In this document: positions 6,707 to 8,816 of the stretch, piece by piece | Position numbering within the stretch: position 1 is the stretch's first letter | Layout: each line of letters begins with the position of its first letter | NCBI GenBank assembly: GCA_902461025.1 | Contig: CABPWC010000065.1 | Location: 1 to 8,816, forward strand | From: an uncultured Streptococcus sp. | Lineage (GTDB): Bacteria > Bacillota > Bacilli > Lactobacillales > Streptococcaceae | Reading direction: 5' to 3' | Length of the DNA stretch: 8,816 bases | Notes under the pieces: generated by a model | The model's database searches: none | Seen by the model: only the letters and a program-made list of their open reading frames with translations | Told to the model about the DNA's origin: nothing | Program-made: the position numbers and the translations under genes

Positions 6707-7750
6707 ATGGCTGATGATAAGCTAAGAGCGACTCCTGCAGCTAGAAAATTAGCGGATGATTTAGGAATTAATCTCTATGACATTTCTGGCTCAGGCGCAA
6801 ACGGTCGTGTCCACAAAGAAGACGTGGAAACATTTAAAGACACTAATGTGGTTCGCATTTCACCACTCGCAAAACGAATTGCACTAGAGCATAATATTGC
6901 TTGGCAGGAAATCCAAGGAACTGGTCATCGTGGTAAAATCATGAAGAAGGACGTTTTAGCTTTCCTTCCTGAAAATATTGAAAATGATACGATCAAATCA
7001 CCTGCTCAAATTGAGAAAGTGGAAGAAGTTCCAGATAATGTAACACCTTATGGAGAAATCGAGCGTATTCCGATGACTCCTATGCGTAAGGTTATTGCTC
7101 AACGTATGGTTGAATCATACTTGACTGCACCAACCTTCACGCTAAACTACGATGTAGATATGTCTGAGATGCTAGCTCTTCGTAAGAAAGTGCTTGATTC
7201 AATCATGGAAGCAACTGGCAAGAAAATCACTGTTACAGATTTGCTTTCACTCGCAGTTGTTAAGACACTGATGAAACACCCATACATCAATGCTTCATTG
7301 ACAGAAGATGGTAAGACAATTATCACCCACAACTACGTCAATCTTGCGATGGCGGTTGGTATGGATAATGGATTGATGACACCAGTTGTCTACAATGCTG
7401 AAAAGATGACCTTGTCTGAATTGGTTGTTGCATTTAAAGATGTCATCGGACGTACTTTGGATGGTAAACTAGCTCCTAGCGAATTGCAAAATTCAACCTT
7501 CACCATCAGTAACTTGGGAATGTTTGGTGTTCAATCATTTGGTCCTATCATCAACCAACCGAACTCAGCAATCCTCGGTGTTAGCTCAACAGTTGAAAAA
7601 CCGGTTGTAGTAAATGGAGAAATCGTGATTCGTCCAATTATGAGTCTTGGTTTAACAATTGACCACCGTGTCGTAGATGGTATGGCTGGTGCTAAGTTTA
7701 TGAAAGACTTGAAAGCTTTAATTGAAAACCCAATCTCAATGTTGGTTTAG
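6707..7750 (+). CDS. pdhC: Dihydrolipoamide acyltransferase (E2) lacking a lipoyl domain
   Basis: E2 forms the core of the complex and transfers the acyl group from lipoyl to CoA. The C-terminal catalytic domain (about 118–347) is complete: 'RIPMTPMRKVIAQRM' at its start, 'FTISNLGMFGV' near 265–275, and the active-site motif HRVVDG at 320–325 with His320 and Asp324. The N-terminus is unusual. Instead of a lipoyl domain with its 'DK' lysine, the protein opens with two tandem peripheral subunit-binding domains, residues 6–43 and 50–87, about 13 identities over 37 aligned positions. At 347 residues it is shorter than typical E2. The start ATG 6707 has AGGAG at 6697–6701. The frame upstream is open only to a TGA at 6623 and encodes nothing lipoyl-like. 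The lipoyl group is presumably supplied by the E3 fusion next door. Often annotated acoC. Confidence 0.92.
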   Translation: MADDKLRATPAARKLADDLGINLYDISGSGANGRVHKEDVETFKDTNVVRISPLAKRIALEHNIAWQEIQGTGHRGKIMKKDVLAFLPENIENDTIKSPAQIEKVEEVPDNVTPYGEIERIPMTPMRKVIAQRMVESYLTAPTFTLNYDVDMSEMLALRKKVLDSIMEATGKKITVTDLLSLAVVKTLMKHPYINASLTEDGKTIITHNYVNLAMAVGMDNGLMTPVVYNAEKMTLSELVVAFKDVIGRTLDGKLAPSELQNSTFTISNLGMFGVQSFGPIINQPNSAILGVSSTVEKPVVVNGEIVIRPIMSLGLTIDHRVVDGMAGAKFMKDLKALIENPISMLV

Positions 7751-7789
7751 AGAATTTATTTTTAGAAATATAGATAAAGGAAGTAAGAT

Positions 7790-8816
7790 ATGGCCTTAGA
7801 AGTAATTATGCCAAAAGCCGGCGTGGATATGACAGAAGGACAAATCGTCCAATGGAATAAAAAAGTCGGAGAATTTGTAAAAGAAGGAGAAATCCTTTTG
7901 GAAATCATGACTGACAAAGTCAGCATGGAATTGGAAGCAGAAGAAGACGGTTACTTGATCGCTATCCTGAAAGGGGACGGCGAGACTGTACCTGTTACTG
8001 AAGTTATCGGATATCTTGGTGAAGAAGGGGAAAATATCCCAACAGCTGGAGCAGCTGCACCAGAAGCTAGCCCAGCACCTGCAGCAAGTGCTTCAAACGA
8101 TGATGGAAAGAGCGATGATGCTTACGATATCGTTGTTATTGGTGGTGGTCCTGCTGGTTATGTATCTGCTATTAAAGCAGCTCAATTAGGTGGTAAGGTT
8201 GCTCTTGTTGAGAAATCTGAACTTGGTGGAACTTGTTTGAACCGCGGATGTATCCCAACTAAGACTTACCTCCACAACGCTGAAATTATCGAAAATATCG
8301 GTCATGCTGCAAATCGTGGTATCGTGATTGAAAATCCTAACTTCACTGTTGATATGGACAAACTTTTAGAAACTAAATCTAAAGTTGTGAATACTCTTGT
8401 TGGTGGTGTCGCAGGACTTCTTCGTAGCTATGGGGTTGATGTTCATAAAGGTATCGGAACGATTACTAAAGATAAGAATGTCTTGGTAAATGGTTCTGAA
8501 TTACTTGAAACGAAGAAAATCATCCTTGCTGGTGGTTCTAAAGTAAGTAAGATTAACGTTCCTGGTATGGAATCATCACTTGTTATGACTAGTGACGACA
8601 TCCTTGAAATGAACGAAGTACCAGAAAGCCTCGTTATCATTGGTGGTGGGGTTGTCGGTATCGAGCTTGGTCAAGCCTTCATGACATTTGGTTCAAAAGT
8701 AACTGTTATTGAAATGATGGACCGCATTGTTCCAGCTATGGATGCGGAAGTATCTAAGAACCTTCGCTTGATTCTTGAACGCAAAGGTATGACTATCTTG
8801 ACAGGTACTAAACTTC
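7790..8816 (+). CDS. lpdA: Dihydrolipoamide dehydrogenase (E3) with N-terminal lipoyl domain (3' end outside window)
   Basis: E3 reoxidises dihydrolipoamide, passing electrons through a disulfide and FAD to NAD+. The frame is open from ATG 7790 to the window end (342 residues visible), with AAAGGA at 7776–7781, 39 bp after E2. Residues 1–80 are a lipoyl domain with lipoylation site Lys43 in 'MTDKVSME', followed by an Ala/Pro-rich flexible linker (about 84–105). The flavoprotein begins at 'DIVVIGGGPAG' (113–123, FAD binding). The redox motif 'GGTCLNRGCIPTK' has Cys149 and Cys154, and the NAD-binding 'IIGGGVVGIELG' is at 283–294. The dimerisation domain and its catalytic His lie beyond the window. 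A typical E3 of about 470 residues has no lipoyl domain. The same fusion is known in S. pneumoniae. Confidence 0.95.
   Translation, partial: MALEVIMPKAGVDMTEGQIVQWNKKVGEFVKEGEILLEIMTDKVSMELEAEEDGYLIAILKGDGETVPVTEVIGYLGEEGENIPTAGAAAPEASPAPAASASNDDGKSDDAYDIVVIGGGPAGYVSAIKAAQLGGKVALVEKSELGGTCLNRGCIPTKTYLHNAEIIENIGHAANRGIVIENPNFTVDMDKLLETKSKVVNTLVGGVAGLLRSYGVDVHKGIGTITKDKNVLVNGSELLETKKIILAGGSKVSKINVPGMESSLVMTSDDILEMNEVPESLVIIGGGVVGIELGQAFMTFGSKVTVIEMMDRIVPAMDAEVSKNLRLILERKGMTILTGTKL

Overview
The window reads as a chromosomal segment of a mitis-group Streptococcus (S. pneumoniae / S. mitis / S. oralis relatives). The evidence is a low-GC base composition, AGGAG-type ribosome binding sites, a compact all-plus-strand layout, and the gene order DUF4336 – ung – mutX – pyrC – MATE transporter – 2-oxoacid dehydrogenase operon. 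The proteins match what I recall of the pneumococcal homologues. The species is an inference that needs a database search.

Left half (1–4333). A 5'-truncated DUF4336 gene, uracil-DNA glycosylase (ung), an 8-oxo-dGTP type Nudix hydrolase (mutX) and dihydroorotase (pyrC) are separated by 9–13 bp, and each stop codon runs into the next Shine-Dalgarno. They look like one transcription unit for DNA repair, nucleotide-pool cleaning and pyrimidine synthesis. A NorM-type MATE exporter follows 42 bp after pyrC and ends at a good intrinsic terminator (4384–4420).

Right half (4421–8816). A consensus promoter (TTGACT-N17-TAGAAT) drives a four-gene 2-oxoacid dehydrogenase operon: E1 alpha, E1 beta, E2 and E3, the last cut by the window end. 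Such operons are usually annotated as acetoin dehydrogenase (aco) in these streptococci, but pyruvate dehydrogenase is the more likely role. The domain layout is unusual. E2 has no lipoyl domain and begins with two tandem peripheral subunit-binding domains, while the only lipoyl domain visible in the operon is fused to the N-terminus of E3. This arrangement is already known in S. pneumoniae, so it is notable but not new.

The least explained part is the 214-bp gap between E1 beta and E2 (6493–6706). It contains three successive inverted repeats. The largest is an imperfect hairpin of about 97 nt built from nested complementary arms. It may be a small interspersed repeat or an intercistronic RNA element that sets E1:E2 expression. 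I saw no RNA genes, CRISPR arrays, transposases or attachment sites.
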